Source: Ceratotherium simum simum (taxonomy: Eukaryota > Chordata > Mammalia > Perissodactyla > Rhinocerotidae). From it: a DNA stretch of 64,000 bases. Positions 10,260 through 21,410 of the stretch are shown here, one piece after another. The stretch spans positions 10,586,695 to 10,650,694 of the forward strand of contig NW_004454229.1 in NCBI RefSeq assembly GCF_000283155.1, given 5' to 3'. Both the position numbers and the translations under genes were made by a program. Under the pieces are notes generated by a model that worked only from the letters and a program-made list of their open reading frames with translations, was not told the origin of the DNA and searched no databases. Each line of letters starts with the position of its first letter. Within the stretch, counting starts at the first letter, position 1.

Positions 10260-11035
10260 AAGTCTACTTTAATGGTTGTGTCCTAGCGGTTATATTTGTA
10301 TATATGGTGCTCTCATGATTAATACAATTACATCTGTTTATTTGCTCTGTCCCACAAGTCCATCTTGCTAATAACGTTTTACTTTTCTTCTGTGCAACCA
10401 CCTTAGTTCCTGATGACTGTTCTTAGAGCTCCTTGCAAAAGTGATTTGCATCCTATAAACTGGACCTTCTTCTTGACCTAGTTCATCAATGGTTACCCAT
10501 CCATATCTGTTACCCAAGCAGAACCAATTATTGTACTCCATCCCCTTGGTCAGAGCAACCAAAACTGGGTTAATGAGAGTCCTTCTCTGGAACTTTTTCA
10601 AATTTGCCCTGGGGAAGGAAGGAACTCAATCTCTGGTCATGCAGCTGCCAGAATGGGCTAGGGTGCTGGTCAGGAAGAATGAAGTCGTTACACAGAGGTG
10701 AGGGACAGAGAGAGACAGCACTGATGAGGTTTGAATCTGGGGCTCCAGTCATCCGTAGGGCCAGACGCATCCCTGCCCTTTCTGTGGTTTGGCCAATAAT
10801 CCTCATCCCTAGCTTTTTGGTTTAATCCACTTCAAGGAGGATTTCTGAACAGAATCTTGACTTACAACTTACCTAAAGTGTTAATAGTAGCCCTATTTCT
10901 TAGTAGCATTCGGATCAAATGCCATATGACCATGTACACAATTAGTAGCAAAAAGCTAGGGGTGGAGTTGATTTTCCATAGACATTTTTCTATGTGTGCA
11001 TTATGTTCGAGAGAGGATAGAATTGGACTCATACA
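10260..11035. other. Nothing assigned
   Basis: No repeat family, RNA or domain recognised. Overlapping frames of 70 to 82 codons are treated as chance. Confidence 0.35.
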
Positions 11036-11200
11036 GACCTGTTTTCATATCTTGTTTCTGCCATTTACCAGCTGTGTGACCTTAGGCAAATTACTTAACC
11101 TATAGAGGTCTCAGCCTCCTTCTCTGTACGACAGAGATGAAAGGCCCCTTCATGAGACTGTCGTGGGGCTGAACTAAGATAATGTAGATTGCAATCACTA
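11036..11200 (+). repeat. MIR SINE
   Basis: CATTTACCAGCTGTGTGACCT and TAGGCAAATTACTTAACCT are near-consensus MIR core, followed by CTTCTCTGTACGACAGAGATG. Confidence 0.85.
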
Positions 11201-11484
11201 CCTTAGTACATTTTACTAGAGGCTGATTTGCCATCTTCAGCAATTCTGTTGCCTAAGATTTTGTAAATAAGGTGATTGAGGGACACCAGATGCAATGGTG
11301 AAATTCACCCATGAGCTGAATCACAAAAAGTTTCAAATTTTGTGCTTAAACTTGAATGCCCAAAGGAGATGGGTGTCAGAATACGATGTCCTTGGTGCAT
11401 GTGCTGTGTACCCCCAGAGCCCTATGTATTTCCTTGTTGGAACATTCATTACACAGCATCGCAATTGCCTGCTCAATTGTCTGC
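11201..11484. other. Nothing assigned
   Basis: No family recognised over about 280 bp. Confidence 0.3.
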
Positions 11485-11640
11485 CCACCACTAGATGCTT
11501 TCCCTGCAAGCGAAGGGCCTGAGAGTGTTTCATTTACTGTTCTGTGTCCGGGACTTAGCACAAGACCTTGTTCAGAGAGGGCTCCCAATAAAGACAGGCT
11601 GAATGAATGACTAGATAGATGAATGAATGAATGAATTAAA
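11485..11640 (+). repeat. L2 LINE 3' end with (GAAT)n tail
   Basis: GGGACTTAGCACAAGACC..CAATAAAGACAGGCTGAATGAATG matches the L2 end (CTAGCACAGTGCC..CAATAAATGTTTGTTGAATGAATGA). It ends in an imperfect GAAT run at about 11600-11637. Confidence 0.75.
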
Positions 11641-12544
11641 ATCATCACAGAGAGGAGGCAGAAAAACACCATATTTATCACCTTAACAGAATTTCCATTC
11701 TCCTTCTATGTCCTGAGCAGCAAGAGTGATTGGAAGCAATACAACAGTAACTAAAAAAAATAATAAAGGCCCCCAAAAATTCAATAAAACAGATGTACAC
11801 TGTCGGCTTCCCAGTGCCTGAGGAAATCAGAAGTCATGTTTGAGTTGCATACAGGACATGACGGCAGTCTCCAGGGCTTTGTTTATGAGCTCAGCTTTGG
11901 TATAAAGTTTTTGTCTTGCTCTTTGCAAGAAGTAACATAAGCAAACCATCAAAAGTGTCAAGAGAATACCAGCAACCTACTAACCATTATTATAATCGTT
12001 TTAGCTTGTTTGTAAGTTTGAGGAAATTAAATACATTATTAGCAACATGGGCAAGAATTCCTTAAAGTAGGGATAAAGAGCAAGTTAGGAACCTGCCTAA
12101 TACCTAACCATTTACTCTGATGAATGCCAGAGCTATAAAGGAGCTTGGGGTCTCTCTGAGGTGCCAGTCCCAACGCTCCCCACTCTTGGCTCTGAACCAG
12201 TTGAGTCAAAGAGAAGGAGATCAAAATATCAGATCTGGACCGGAGAAAGGAGCCTCAAAATGAAGCCAAATTGGCTTCCTCTTCCTTACCCGCCCAGTCA
12301 CAGGCAAGATCAGCGAGGCAAGCAGCTCTCCCCACCGAGGAACAGACACTCACCTCATGAAGGAGAAGGAGGAGAATGCGCACAGGCCACAAAATGGGAA
12401 AGAGGGGCAGGCCATGTGAGAACCGCAACCTTGAATACCTTAACGCTGACCAATACAGGATTGTAGACTAATGGAGGTTAAACTATTGCCAAACCACCAA
12501 TCACTAATAAATTAGTAAAGGGTAGAAAGACCCCAAATTTTACT
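11641..12544. other. Nothing assigned
   Basis: About 900 bp without a recognised repeat or gene. A stray 101-codon frame at 12161-12466 has no domain. Confidence 0.35.
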
Positions 12545-13115
12545 TAGCAGAATGTTCTGACTATCTACTGCTGCTTAACAAACCACCCCAGCAAGTAGTG
12601 AGTGGCTGAAACGACAGTGAAATATTTTCCCTCACGTTCTGCCTGTTGGCAGGCTTATCTGGGTGGTTCTTGCCCAGGGTCTTTCACATGGTTATCGTCA
12701 GAGATGGCAGCTGGCACTGCAGTCATCTGAAGACTTCTTCACTCATGTCTGGCACCTGGGCTGGGATGACTGGTCCAGCTGGGGACTGGGCCGGCCATCT
12801 CTCCTCCACTGCCTTCTTTTCTCGTCTAGCTTGGGCTTCCTCCCAGCATGTAGGACATGGAGGAATCAGTTACTTACATGACAGATGGCTTCCTCCCTTG
12901 CAAGTTTTCCAAGAGGCCCAGGTGAAAACTGCAAACTTTCTTATGACCTAGCTTTGCAAGTTCTGGAACACGGCTTCTGCTCCATTCTATGGTCAAGGAA
13001 GTGACTAATCTGAGGCCAGCTCAGATTCAAGGGGAGGAGAATTAGACTCCACCTCTCAGTGAGGAATAGCAAAAAATTGTGTCCATCCTTACTTTGCTTC
13101 ACAGAAGTTCCCTCA
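12545..13115 (-). mobile_element. MLT1-type LTR remnant
   Basis: Starts with the reverse LTR end words CTATCTACTGCTGCTTAACAAA and CCACCCC..AGTGGCTGAAACGAC, and carries CAGATTCAAGGGGAGGAGAAT and AGACTCCACCTCTCAGTGAGG. This class of LTR-like repeat is common in eutherians; the ERVL-MaLR assignment is from memory. No coding part. Confidence 0.6.
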
Positions 13116-13139
13116 TGGAAACATGAGGACAGGGAGACA

Positions 13140-13370
13140 GCAGTTAACAATTATTGAAATGCTGTATGTCAGGGGCGTACTGCAAATAACACAGCTGATT
13201 CTCACAGAGACCTGCAGATAAGTGTTATTATCCCCATTTTACTGGTGAGGAATCTGAGGCCCAGAGCTGAAGTGATTTGCTGGTTCATAGGTGGTAGAGT
13301 TAAAAATCACACGCAGTCATGCCTGATTCTGAAGTTTTTGTTCTTCCTGCTACACTATGCTGTCGTTCAT
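13140..13370 (-). repeat. MIR SINE
   Basis: Reverse MIR: TTATTATCCCCATTTTACTGG, TGAGGAATCTGAGGCCCAGAG, GTGATTTGCTGGTTCATAGG and CTACACTATGCTG. Confidence 0.88.
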
Positions 13371-13975
13371 CTATTTTGAATCTCTCATTTTATTGGGGAG
13401 AAAATTGAGGGCACCTTAATTAAATGCCTGTGAACTCAGGGATTTTAAAATAATCACTTTTATGACAGTTTCACTGGCCCAATACTTGCTCTTGTCCAAT
13501 ATTTAATGAGTTGATGGTGAGCACCCACACTCTACCTTATAGAATGCCCTAGAAGGTGGGAAAGACTGCTTACAACCAAAAGCACATCAAAAGGGCCTTT
13601 CCTACAGCAGAACCAAGGAGGAGGCCTACCAGGCAGCACATTGCTGGAGGGTGAGATTTCACAGAAGCCCCTCCTTCACCGTGCTCCCAGGATTTCCACT
13701 TAGAACACTCAGTCTCTCTCATCCATCCTAGAATCAAATGCAAAGTCCTTGTGTTTAGTAAAGTTTGACATCAGTGGTTCTTGACTCTACAACACCCACT
13801 TATAATAAACATTTTAAATACCTTTTTAAAAACCCTGAAATGGAAGTCATACTACCAAGCCACAAGGCTCAAAAACAACTGTAAAGGAGAAAAAAAAAGG
13901 AAGATATTAGTAATAAAAGAATATGTATTTTAATAAATAGATGCTTGAACACATCTACATTATAAGATGTACATT
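13371..13975. other. Nothing assigned
   Basis: No confident family over 600 bp. Confidence 0.3.
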
Positions 13976-13978
13976 ATT

Positions 13979-14186
13979 AATGGTTCTCAAACCATGACGA
14001 AGGACCAGTTTTTTTTTTTTAAAATTGATCTACTACAGACTGATAGTTTTGTGAACTGTTGCTGTAATGTGCCATTGCTATAAAGGTTCCTAAAAGGTTA
14101 CTCTCACTTTTTGTATGTAGCTGACAAAGGACGTGACAGTTCGTAGATGAGTTCTAGTTGGTGGATCCCACTTTGAGTAGCACTGC
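13979..14186. mobile_element. hAT-type (Charlie-like) MITE
   Basis: Left end TGGTTCTCAAACCATG and right end TTTGAGTAGCACTG form an inverted pair like the CAGTGNTTCTCAAA ends of hAT-Charlie MITEs. About 208 bp, non-coding. Subfamily and target duplication not resolved. Confidence 0.5.
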
Positions 14187-14194
14187 ATTAGATC

Positions 14195-14330
14195 AATTAA
14201 TGTTCACAACAACCTTATCAGGTGGGTATTACTCAGAGACCCCATTTTATAGGTGAGAAAATTGAGGGACTGAGAGGTTAAGTAACATGCCCATTGCTCA
14301 GATTCAGACCCAGGAGTTTTGGCACAGTGC
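14195..14330 (-). repeat. MIR SINE
   Basis: ACCCCATTTTATAGGTGAGAA, ATTGAGGGACTGAGAGGTTAA and GTAACATGCCC are reverse MIR words. Confidence 0.85.
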
Positions 14331-15180
14331 CAAGGCAGGACTCCCCATCCTAGCTGTTACAGATACAGAATAAGGTTTAGCACCCCTGTGGCATGCTCGG
14401 TCTATTATAAGACACAGACTGATAAATAATAGGTGAATTATTTTTTTATCTTGATAAAATTTTTATCATCAAATAAAAATTTAGGGGCAAGACTATCACC
14501 TCACTGAAACTGCCTTCAGCTCCAAAATCCCTCTCCTGTCAGCTTTTCAGGAATTCTCTTGTTTTACCTCAATATGAATAGCACAAATCTTGGAACCATC
14601 CAGATCTCCAGTTCCTCATTCTAACTCTTAATCAGCCCTCACTTTGAAAAGGCTTGCAAGATGGGAGAAATGACACTTTTTATTCCGAAGTTCAACACCT
14701 TTTTGAGCAACATTTGTGCCCCTCCTGAAGGAGTGTGGAGGGACATGACAAGAAATTAATTGGCGCATCTGTTCTCCTGTCTGCTCGTGAGCAGCCTGTG
14801 ATACAAACAACTCACCCAGGGGCACGTCAATCTCTCCCCAGAGGTACCACCCCCACACCATTTGTGGACCGCACACACTGACGTGTGAATCACCTCCGAG
14901 GATGAGTGACTGTTGACTCACTGCTTCAGAGAGCTTCCTATCCAAACAGCAGTGCCCTGAAGCCTTGGAAAGAGAGCAAAACAACTTTTGAAGGAAATGA
15001 GCACCATCCCTTTGTCAACTGTGAGGCTGTTACAGCTGGAAATGGGCCTCACTTCCCATGAGCAACAGCATCCAAGTTTCTGCAGGCTTTTGAGGCCCAG
15101 ACCTACCACAGCTCGATGGACAGCCTCCTGAGTCCTTCCAGCAGTGTTACCCAGGGGATCTGAGAGGTAATTCTTTAGGA
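14331..15180. other. Nothing assigned
   Basis: About 850 bp repeat-poor. A 118-codon minus frame (14628-14984) shows no known domain. Confidence 0.35.
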
Positions 15181-15184
15181 GAGA

Positions 15185-15415
15185 CATTTATGGAGCCCCC
15201 ACCATACGCCAGGCACTATACGAAATAATCTACATACACTATTTCATTTTATTCTGAAGACAAACAATAATGTGAGGTCGATGCTATTATGATTTCCATT
15301 TTATGACTAACTTAAACTGAGGCACGGGGTGGTTAAGAATCTGTCAAAAGTCAGAGAGCTGGAAAGGGAAAGAACCAAAGCAATTTGGCTCCAGGGTGCT
15401 TGCTCTCAAGTGCTG
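15185..15415 (-). repeat. MIR SINE
   Basis: CATTTATGGAGCCCCCACC, CGCCAGGCACTATACG, TTTCCATTTTATGACTAAC and AACTGAGGCACGGGGTGGTTAA follow reverse MIR order. Confidence 0.82.
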
Positions 15416-15559
15416 AGCCTTAGCGAACGTTCGGCACGGGAGCAGGGGCCTTACCATCCATCGCAGCATTCTTCGACATTTATTGAACACCTATTCTGGC
15501 CTCAGTTATTCTACAGAGTGATGCAAAGAGCATGGCATCACACCTGGTCTAAGGTCCTC

Positions 15560-15710
15560 CACCTTTCACAGCATCAGTACTCTCATCTTGTGATGGGGAC
15601 CTGATGTCTCCTTACACAGTCTGCGGACAGGTCCAAGGAAATAACGTGTCAAAAGCACCTCATCCAGGCCTGGGCCATGGTAGACACCCAATACATGTTA
15701 TTCACCCATC
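15560..15710 (+). repeat. Degenerate MIR SINE
   Basis: TCTCATCTTGTGATGGGGAC through GGGCCATGGTAGACACCCAATA resembles the MIR 3' half. Diverged. Confidence 0.5.
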
Positions 15711-15994
15711 CTCCCCAAGGCACACATGAAAAACTCAAAGAATGTATAGTGGTGTGAACAAAATGAACATATAGTGAACACTTACAAAGCGATTAGAACT
15801 CTAACAGAAGCATGTTAGCTTTTAGGATAACGCACACGAGAATTGTGATGAGATTATAAATTTTATGTGACGTCTAATTTAGCCCTAACAATCCTATGAA
15901 TTTGATGTTATTTTCCTACTTTATACGTGAAACATTCTGTGGTCAGGGTACTGAGGAAGGAAACACACTCTGTTAAGACAGAGTTTTTGGAGGC

Positions 15995-16140
15995 GTAATA
16001 GACACTTTACTGAGCATCTACTGTGTGCCCGATATGTTCATATACTCTACTGAGGTCTCACAATGGGAATTATTAGTCAAAATTTACAATGAGGAAACTG
16101 AAACAAAGGGAGTTTAGGAAACTTGCCTAAGAACTGAAAT
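15995..16140 (-). repeat. MIR SINE
   Basis: CACTTTACTGAGCATCTACTG, CAATGAGGAAACTGAAACAAAG and AACTTGCCTAAG match reverse MIR. Confidence 0.78.
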
Positions 16141-16985
16141 CTAGCGTGTCTCAAAAATTATTTTGCAGTAAAGGATGATCTTATAGATGCTCAGTCTTCA
16201 ATGTGAAAGTTAAATTGTATATAAACAGGTTTGGTGTCACCTTAATGTTTTGTTTCAAGGTGCCCATAATTGCCTGCCCTTTAAATATATTTTATTTTGT
16301 TTAGGCCTCCAGATGTGTAATGACCAAAGTACAATTCAAGTATTTCTGAGATTCTTCTGCAAAACAGGCTTGAGAGTGAAGGTGGCAGCTGAACACATCT
16401 GTGAGCTCAAAGGCTAAGAGGTGACAATGGGTGAAATGCATCACGAGCCCCATTTGGTGGGTCGACCAGATAGACTCAGGCACAAGGTAAAGGCGTGGGT
16501 TTGGTGGAAGGATGAAGGGTTCCATCTTTTCAACTGGTTCCCCACAGTCTTGTCATGAATTCCTCATTGATCTCTGAACAACAGAGTGTGAGTAATGAGA
16601 GTTTTCAAGCTTTCTGAGTCTCACTGCCCAGCTTTGGTCAACCCAAAGTATGGACCGCTTCAGCATAGTGATGCACAGGCTTAGTGAACATGTTCAACCT
16701 GGACAAAATCCAGAAATTGGATCGAGTTAAAGTCCTGGTGTATCCAGTGTATAGCTGAGATTTCATGCCACCAGATATGTTTGGTCTTCAACCTATGGCC
16801 GTGTTTCCATGTGGGTAGCAGTTTGAGACATTCAGTAAAGCCACACTCGTTGGACTGCCTGCAGATATATGGTTCATAGTCAAGGAAAATGATGGCTGGA
16901 TTTGGTGAAATAATTTTTCTTTCTTGTTTTACTTATCATCTAAGGAGCCAAAAGTTTATGAGAAAAGACTCTTGGGACACCCTCC
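16141..16985. other. Repeat-free stretch, nothing assigned
   Basis: 845 bp in which I recognise no interspersed repeat. A 74-codon minus frame at 16301-16525 is followed on that strand by an AATAAA, giving a transcript-like look, but no homologue comes to mind. Confidence 0.35.
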
Positions 16986-16987
16986 CA

Positions 16988-17065
16988 CTGTATGTGCCAG
17001 AGCCTGGATTTGAACCCAGGTCTGTGTGACTCTAAATGCCTATGTTCATCTTACATAGCTGTGCT
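16988..17065 (-). repeat. MIR SINE fragment
   Basis: GCCAGAGCCTGGATTTGAACC and CAGGTCTGTGTGACTCTAAA match the reverse MIR 5' half. Confidence 0.75.
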
Positions 17066-17079
17066 CTTCTCTGACAATG

Positions 17080-17350
17080 TGATATTTGAGCTGAGTTGTG
17101 ACAAGTGAGTAGACATTTTCCAGATGGATTAGGAGGCAAAGGGTATCTAAGCAGAGGGAAAAGCACATATATGAACAAGGGCCGGAATTGTGGGCCAAAG
17201 TGCCAAGATCATGCAAGGTTACACAGATAGTGTAAGGGAAGGCTTGCTATAAGTAGTGTTTGGATGCATTGAAATATGTAACTTGCCAATTATTCATTAA
17301 TTTGAAAATTCAACAGATGTTTATTGAGTGCCTCCTATACGCCAGGTGAC
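17080..17350 (-). repeat. L2 LINE fragments
   Basis: TTTGAGCTGAGTTGTGACAAG..AGCAGAGGGAAAAGCAC resembles the inner L2; AACAGATGTTTATTGAGTGCC..ATACGCCAGG at 17305-17347 is an L2 end. Their order shows two separate fragments. Confidence 0.65.
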
Positions 17351-17579
17351 ATGTTGTCAAATTAGCATTGGAAATTACTAGAAACCTTTGTCAAAATATC
17401 ACTGCTCCTTATGTTTAGAACTTCCTCTTCTACTTTAAAACAAACCAGTCTATAAAATTTTGTCTCATTGGCAAACTAGCAGCTAAAGTCCCCTTTGAGT
17501 GAAATAAACTACGAATATTTATAATAGATTAAGAGGCAAGCACAAGATACAGTAAAGATAAGCAGAACGAAATCATGAT

Positions 17580-17685
17580 ACGTTTGGGCTGGGAAGGACC
17601 TTGGCCATCAGACGGTTCAATCTGTTTATTCTGCTGAAGTCCAGAGGTGACAGTGACCTGCACAGGCTCTCTCGGTTACCTTTCT
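17580..17685 (-). repeat. MIR3-like fragment
   Basis: GGGCTGGGAAGGACCTTGGC..GTCCAGAGGTGACAGTGACCTG resembles the MIR3-type consensus (GAAGGGACCTTAGAGATCA..AGAGGTGAAGTGACTTG). Confidence 0.45.
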
Positions 17686-17689
17686 TGGC

Positions 17690-18320
17690 TCCTTTCTTTT
17701 CACGCTCACTGCCAGGGGCTTACTTCAGTGTCACACCATTTTTCACCTAGATTATTACAATAGCTTTCTAACAGCTCTCCCTGCCGCCACGCTTGCCTTC
17801 TTCCCCTCCACACAGCAGCACAGAGATCATTCAGACAAGCAACTGCCTTATTTTACTTTGTTCCTCAAAAACCATTCAGTGTTTCATATTGCCTTGGGCT
17901 GTGCTTCTCAAACTGTGGTTTGTGACCCGTCCAGACAGTACTCAAAACCAAAGGATAAACATAGCATCACTCTAGAATGTTCATTTTACTTGATGGCTAA
18001 TAATTAAAAATATTATTTTACATTAAAACAAATGAATATATTATAAATCAAGACGGAACATTTGGGTGAGTTTAAAAAGATTGCTAAGAATTTTCTTACT
18101 TGTCACAGTTGCTGTCAGACCCCACGCGAGGACAAGTTTATTCTTTTCTGCCATTAGAGATGTTTCAGTGGGAAAAGTCTATAATGTCCTAGACCATAGG
18201 ATAAATTCCAAGTATCCTATCCTCGATTTCCCCAGGATCTGTTCATGCCTGGCTTGCCACTCTTTTCTCTTTAATGGTTCCCTTGAAACACTACTCACCA
18301 ACCATTCCACACCATTTAAA
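17690..18320 (+). repeat. L2 LINE interrupted by a hAT-like element
   Basis: L2 words ATTATTACAATAGCTTTCTAAC, CAGCAGCACAGAGATCATTC and TCAAAAACCATTCAGTG run to about 17900. They resume at about 18185 with GATAAATTCCAAGTATCCTA and the GATCTGTTCATGCCTGGC region. Confidence 0.7.
17905..18180. mobile_element. hAT-like DNA transposon fragment inside L2
   Basis: Begins TGTGCTTCTCAAACTGTGG, close to the hAT-Charlie end CAGTGCTTCTCAAACTG, and separates two L2 parts. The other end is not clear. Confidence 0.45.
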
Positions 18321-18665
18321 ATAATGGCTACTGTAGCCTTCAGGATTCAGTCAAAACACAAAAACCACTGTAGGTATCTCAAACAGGAATGAATTTTATA
18401 CAGGAAATTAGATGCTTACCAAGCTGTTAGAAGATCTGGGAGAACAAAGGTTGGGGAAGCCCTGCCAACGTTAGGACAGCAAGAAGTACAGGAAACTGCT
18501 GCTGATGATAGAGGCTGTCTGCAGTGGCAAAGGGGGCGACTGCCCAGAGGAGGCATGGCAGGTGCAGAACCTGGAAAAACCATATGTCTACCACCTGCCA
18601 AAGACCAAGACAATGGCTTTGGATTCTCTTCTGCCTTTCAAATATTGCTTGTTTGCCTCTAACCC
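18320..18665. other. Unclassified old repeat or unique sequence
   Basis: AATGAATTTTATACAGGAAATTAG and AGAAGATCTGGGAGAACAAAG look like words of a common mammalian repeat, but I cannot name it. Confidence 0.35.
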
Positions 18666-18670
18666 AAACT

Positions 18671-19065
18671 CTGTGTGATGGGCTGAGCTGTGACCCCTTG
18701 AAAATTCCTAAGTTGAAGTCCTAACCCCTAGTACCTCAGATTGTGACTGTGTTTGGAGATAGGGTCTTTAAAGAGGTAATTAAGGTAAAATGAGGTCACA
18801 TGAGTGGGACTTAATCCAATTGACTGGTGTCCTTTTCTAAGAAGAGATCAGGACACAGATACACCCCAACAGAAGACTGTGTGAGGACACAGGGAGAAGA
18901 TGGCCATCCACAAGCCAAGGAGAGAGGTCTCAGAAGAAATCAACTCTGCTCACACCTTGATCTCAGACTTCCAGCCTCCAGGACTGTGAGAAAATTAATT
19001 TCTGTTGTTTAAGCCACCCAGTCTGTGGCACTTTTGTTACAGCAGCCCTAGCAAAGTAACACACT
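18671..19065 (+). mobile_element. MaLR-type solo LTR (MST/MLT1-like), nearly complete
   Basis: Runs from TGTGTGATGGGCTGAGCTG through TTGGAGATAGGGTCTTTAAAG, AGGACACAGGGAGAAGATGG, GCCTCCAGGACTGTGAGAAA and GTTTAAGCCACCCAGTCTG to TAGCAAAGTAACACA. This is the whole layout of an ERVL-MaLR LTR. No internal retroviral part is present, so it is a solo LTR. Confidence 0.85.
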
Positions 19066-19179
19066 CTGGGAATAGGGATTTTATAAGACACAGTTGCTAG
19101 GCTTCCTCAAGTTATAAAGGAGAACTTGGAAGGATAAAAATGGCACTGAGTTGCCAAGAGACAATCTAGCACAGCTGGC

Positions 19180-19400
19180 CTCTGTTGGGTGCATATGAGA
19201 ATCAGGCATGGCACCAAGCACTTGGCACATGTTATCTCATTTAATCTAATCCTCATACCTACCCATTTAATGTAATTCTCACAGCCACACTATGAAGTAA
19301 GTAGGAAAATGAGGCTTGGAGAAGCTCCTTTCCCAAGGCCGCCCAGCTGGTCCCTAGTAGTGGGAACTGGGTCTGACCCTGAGGAGGATCTCATCCCCAC
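19180..19400 (-). repeat. MIR SINE
   Basis: CACATGTTATCTCATTTAATC, AAAATGAGGCTTGGAGAAGC and CCCAAGGCCGCCCAGCTGG match reverse MIR. Confidence 0.83.
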
Positions 19401-19599
19401 ACTGCCTGGGCATACACACTTTCCTCACTGGTCCTCCCAGGGAACATCTATTGATCTTTAAATCTATGTCGCTTCCTCTGTTCCTTTGTATCAGCTCTCT
19501 ACTCCCCACCCAATGCCAACCTCTTTCCTCCCCACAGAGCACACCATTTCTTTCTTTATTCCCCCAAACCCATATCCTGTATGGACTTCTACCATAGTA

Positions 19600-19975
19600 C
19601 CAAAATAGTACCAAAAATTGGAAATGGCCAATGATAGGAGAATGAATAAGTAAACTATGGTGTATTTACTCAGCATAATATTATATAATAATAAAATAAA
19701 TCTATAATTCGATATATGATTATAATGAAGAGCTTATAACAATTGTAAAGAAAGACTTCTTTTGAATAATCCTACATGAAAAAGCAGGATTTAGTGTGAT
19801 CATGTGTACTTAAAAAAATAAAATAAAGTCCTAAACAGAAGGAAAAAATGGAAGGAAATTCTCTTAGCCATGGTTATCTTTGGGTGATTATTTTTTTCCT
19901 CACCCTTATTGCTTATATTTTGCTTCAAAATTAGCTACAATGAAAATATATTTGTTTTATAATAGGCTTTTGAAA
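19600..19975 (+). repeat. L1/HAL1-type LINE 3' end
   Basis: ATGGTGTATTTACTCAGCATAA, ACATGAAAAAGCAGGATTTAG, TGGTTATCTTTGGGTGATTAT and AAAATTAGCTACAATGAAAA follow the old L1M/HAL1 3' end. Confidence 0.7.
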
Positions 19976-20544
19976 AATCTGTTTCTTACACTAAAGATTT
20001 TTGCTGCCAATCCCCTGTGTGCTGCTGAGGGACACTAGCAGAAGAATTCTCTGTGACTGTGAGAGAACGGGCCACAGTATCACTGAAGCATTGAGAGGAC
20101 AGAGGCTCCGGAAAGGAAGCCAAAGACCAAGGGGCTTTAGGTTCTTGTTTTTCTCCCCCACTTCAGAGGACAGGTGAGTGGCAGCTCTGGAGGGCCTTCC
20201 CAGAGCTGCCTGGGCAATGCCAGTACATCCAAGGTGCCTAGGCTCGAGGGAACTGAGGTGGCCAAACCCTGCCCCAACTCAACCCCATCTTGAATCCCCT
20301 CTAAAACCTCCCAGTAGCCTTCTAGACTCTTCTTGGAAGCACCTAGCAGTAAGGAGTTCACACATTCGAGCCAGCACCCCCCCCGCCCCGCCCCACCAAG
20401 CCAGTTGAAGAGTTCTGTCCCAATTTTTTCCTCAGCTGCCCTGGTCCTGCTGTATGGGTTCACCCACACCAAGGCTAATTCTTCACCTGACGCCTTTCTC
20501 TACTCTTTGACCATATGAATCCTCTCTAGATTCAGGTTCACGAG
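19976..20544. other. Nothing assigned
   Basis: No family recognised; contains a C-rich run at about 20376-20397. Confidence 0.35.
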
Positions 20545-20655
20545 ACCAGAGATTTGCCTGTTTTGCTCCTGGCTGTATCCTCGGCACATGGCACAGAGCA
20601 AGCACTCAGTAAATGCTGTAGAATGAATGAACAAGTGAATGAGTGAATCAATGAA
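20545..20655 (+). repeat. L2 LINE 3' end
   Basis: TGTATCCTCGGCACATGGCAC..CAAGCACTCAGTAAATGC followed by GAATGAATGAACAAGTGAATG is an L2 end with simple tail. Confidence 0.75.
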
Positions 20656-21020
20656 TATGCTCTTTGAGTCTTGTCTTCCCCAGGCCGAATACCCCAGCCC
20701 CTTCAACAAATCTTCTCTGATGTGGTTCCTGGACCCCTCACCACTTTCTTTTGGATGTCGTCAAAGATGGCGATGGCAGTGTTCCTATTCAAATGTAGGG
20801 CTCAGGAATCTACACAACAATCCTAGGATGGTGTGAGTGGTGTACAATTCACAGGAACCATAACTTTCCTCATTTAGAATAATCTATCTTTATGATGCAA
20901 CTCAAGACTTTAATAGCTGTTGACAAAGCCACTTAGGTTAAAAAAATCTGGGCTATGTTTTTAGAGTTTGGAGGCCACTGTTATAAATCGCAGCAGTGCT
21001 GTGGTCTCTATTTTGACTTT
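20656..21020. other. Nothing assigned
   Basis: No family recognised. Confidence 0.3.
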
Positions 21021-21021
21021 C

Positions 21022-21410
21022 AGGAGGTTGTGCAATGTAGTGGAACAGGCACCGGGTTAGGAGTTAGAAGACATGGGCTCTGACATCGCAGCGGAGGTAA
21101 GTAAGGCTGGGTATCCAGCTCACTCTGGGCCACGCACTGTGCTCAGTGCCTCGCACATGTATGCGCATTTAATCCTTGTTGCAAACATAGATACTATTTT
21201 TATCCATGTTTTACAAACAGGAAAATTGAGGCTTAGAGAGGCTAAGCAACTTGCCTATGCTTGTCTCTGTTATTTAACTGCCAAGGAATCTCAAGATGGT
21301 CACTCAAACTCTCTGTGCTTCATTTTCCTTATCTGTCAAACAGAGATGACAATCATACCTGCCTTGCAGGGTTATTGGGAGGGTTTATTAAAAGGATGCA
21401 GCGAAAGTAA
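21022..21410 (+). repeat. MIR SINE with a second, inverted MIR inside
   Basis: The 5' half of a plus-strand MIR (GTGGAACAGGCACCGGG..GAGTTAGAAGACATGGGC) is at 21037-21082. Its 3' half (CTCTGTGCTTCATTTTCCTTA..TTGCAGGGTTATTGGGAGG) is at 21297-21400. Between lies a minus-strand MIR (21110-21290: TTTTTATCCATGTTTTACAA, TTGAGGCTTAGAGAGGC, AAGCAACTTGCC). Confidence 0.78.

Noticed and set aside
18671..19065. Endogenous retrovirus with coding potential
   Set aside because: Only an old solo LTR is present; no gag, pol or env sequence is visible next to it or next to any other LTR remnant.
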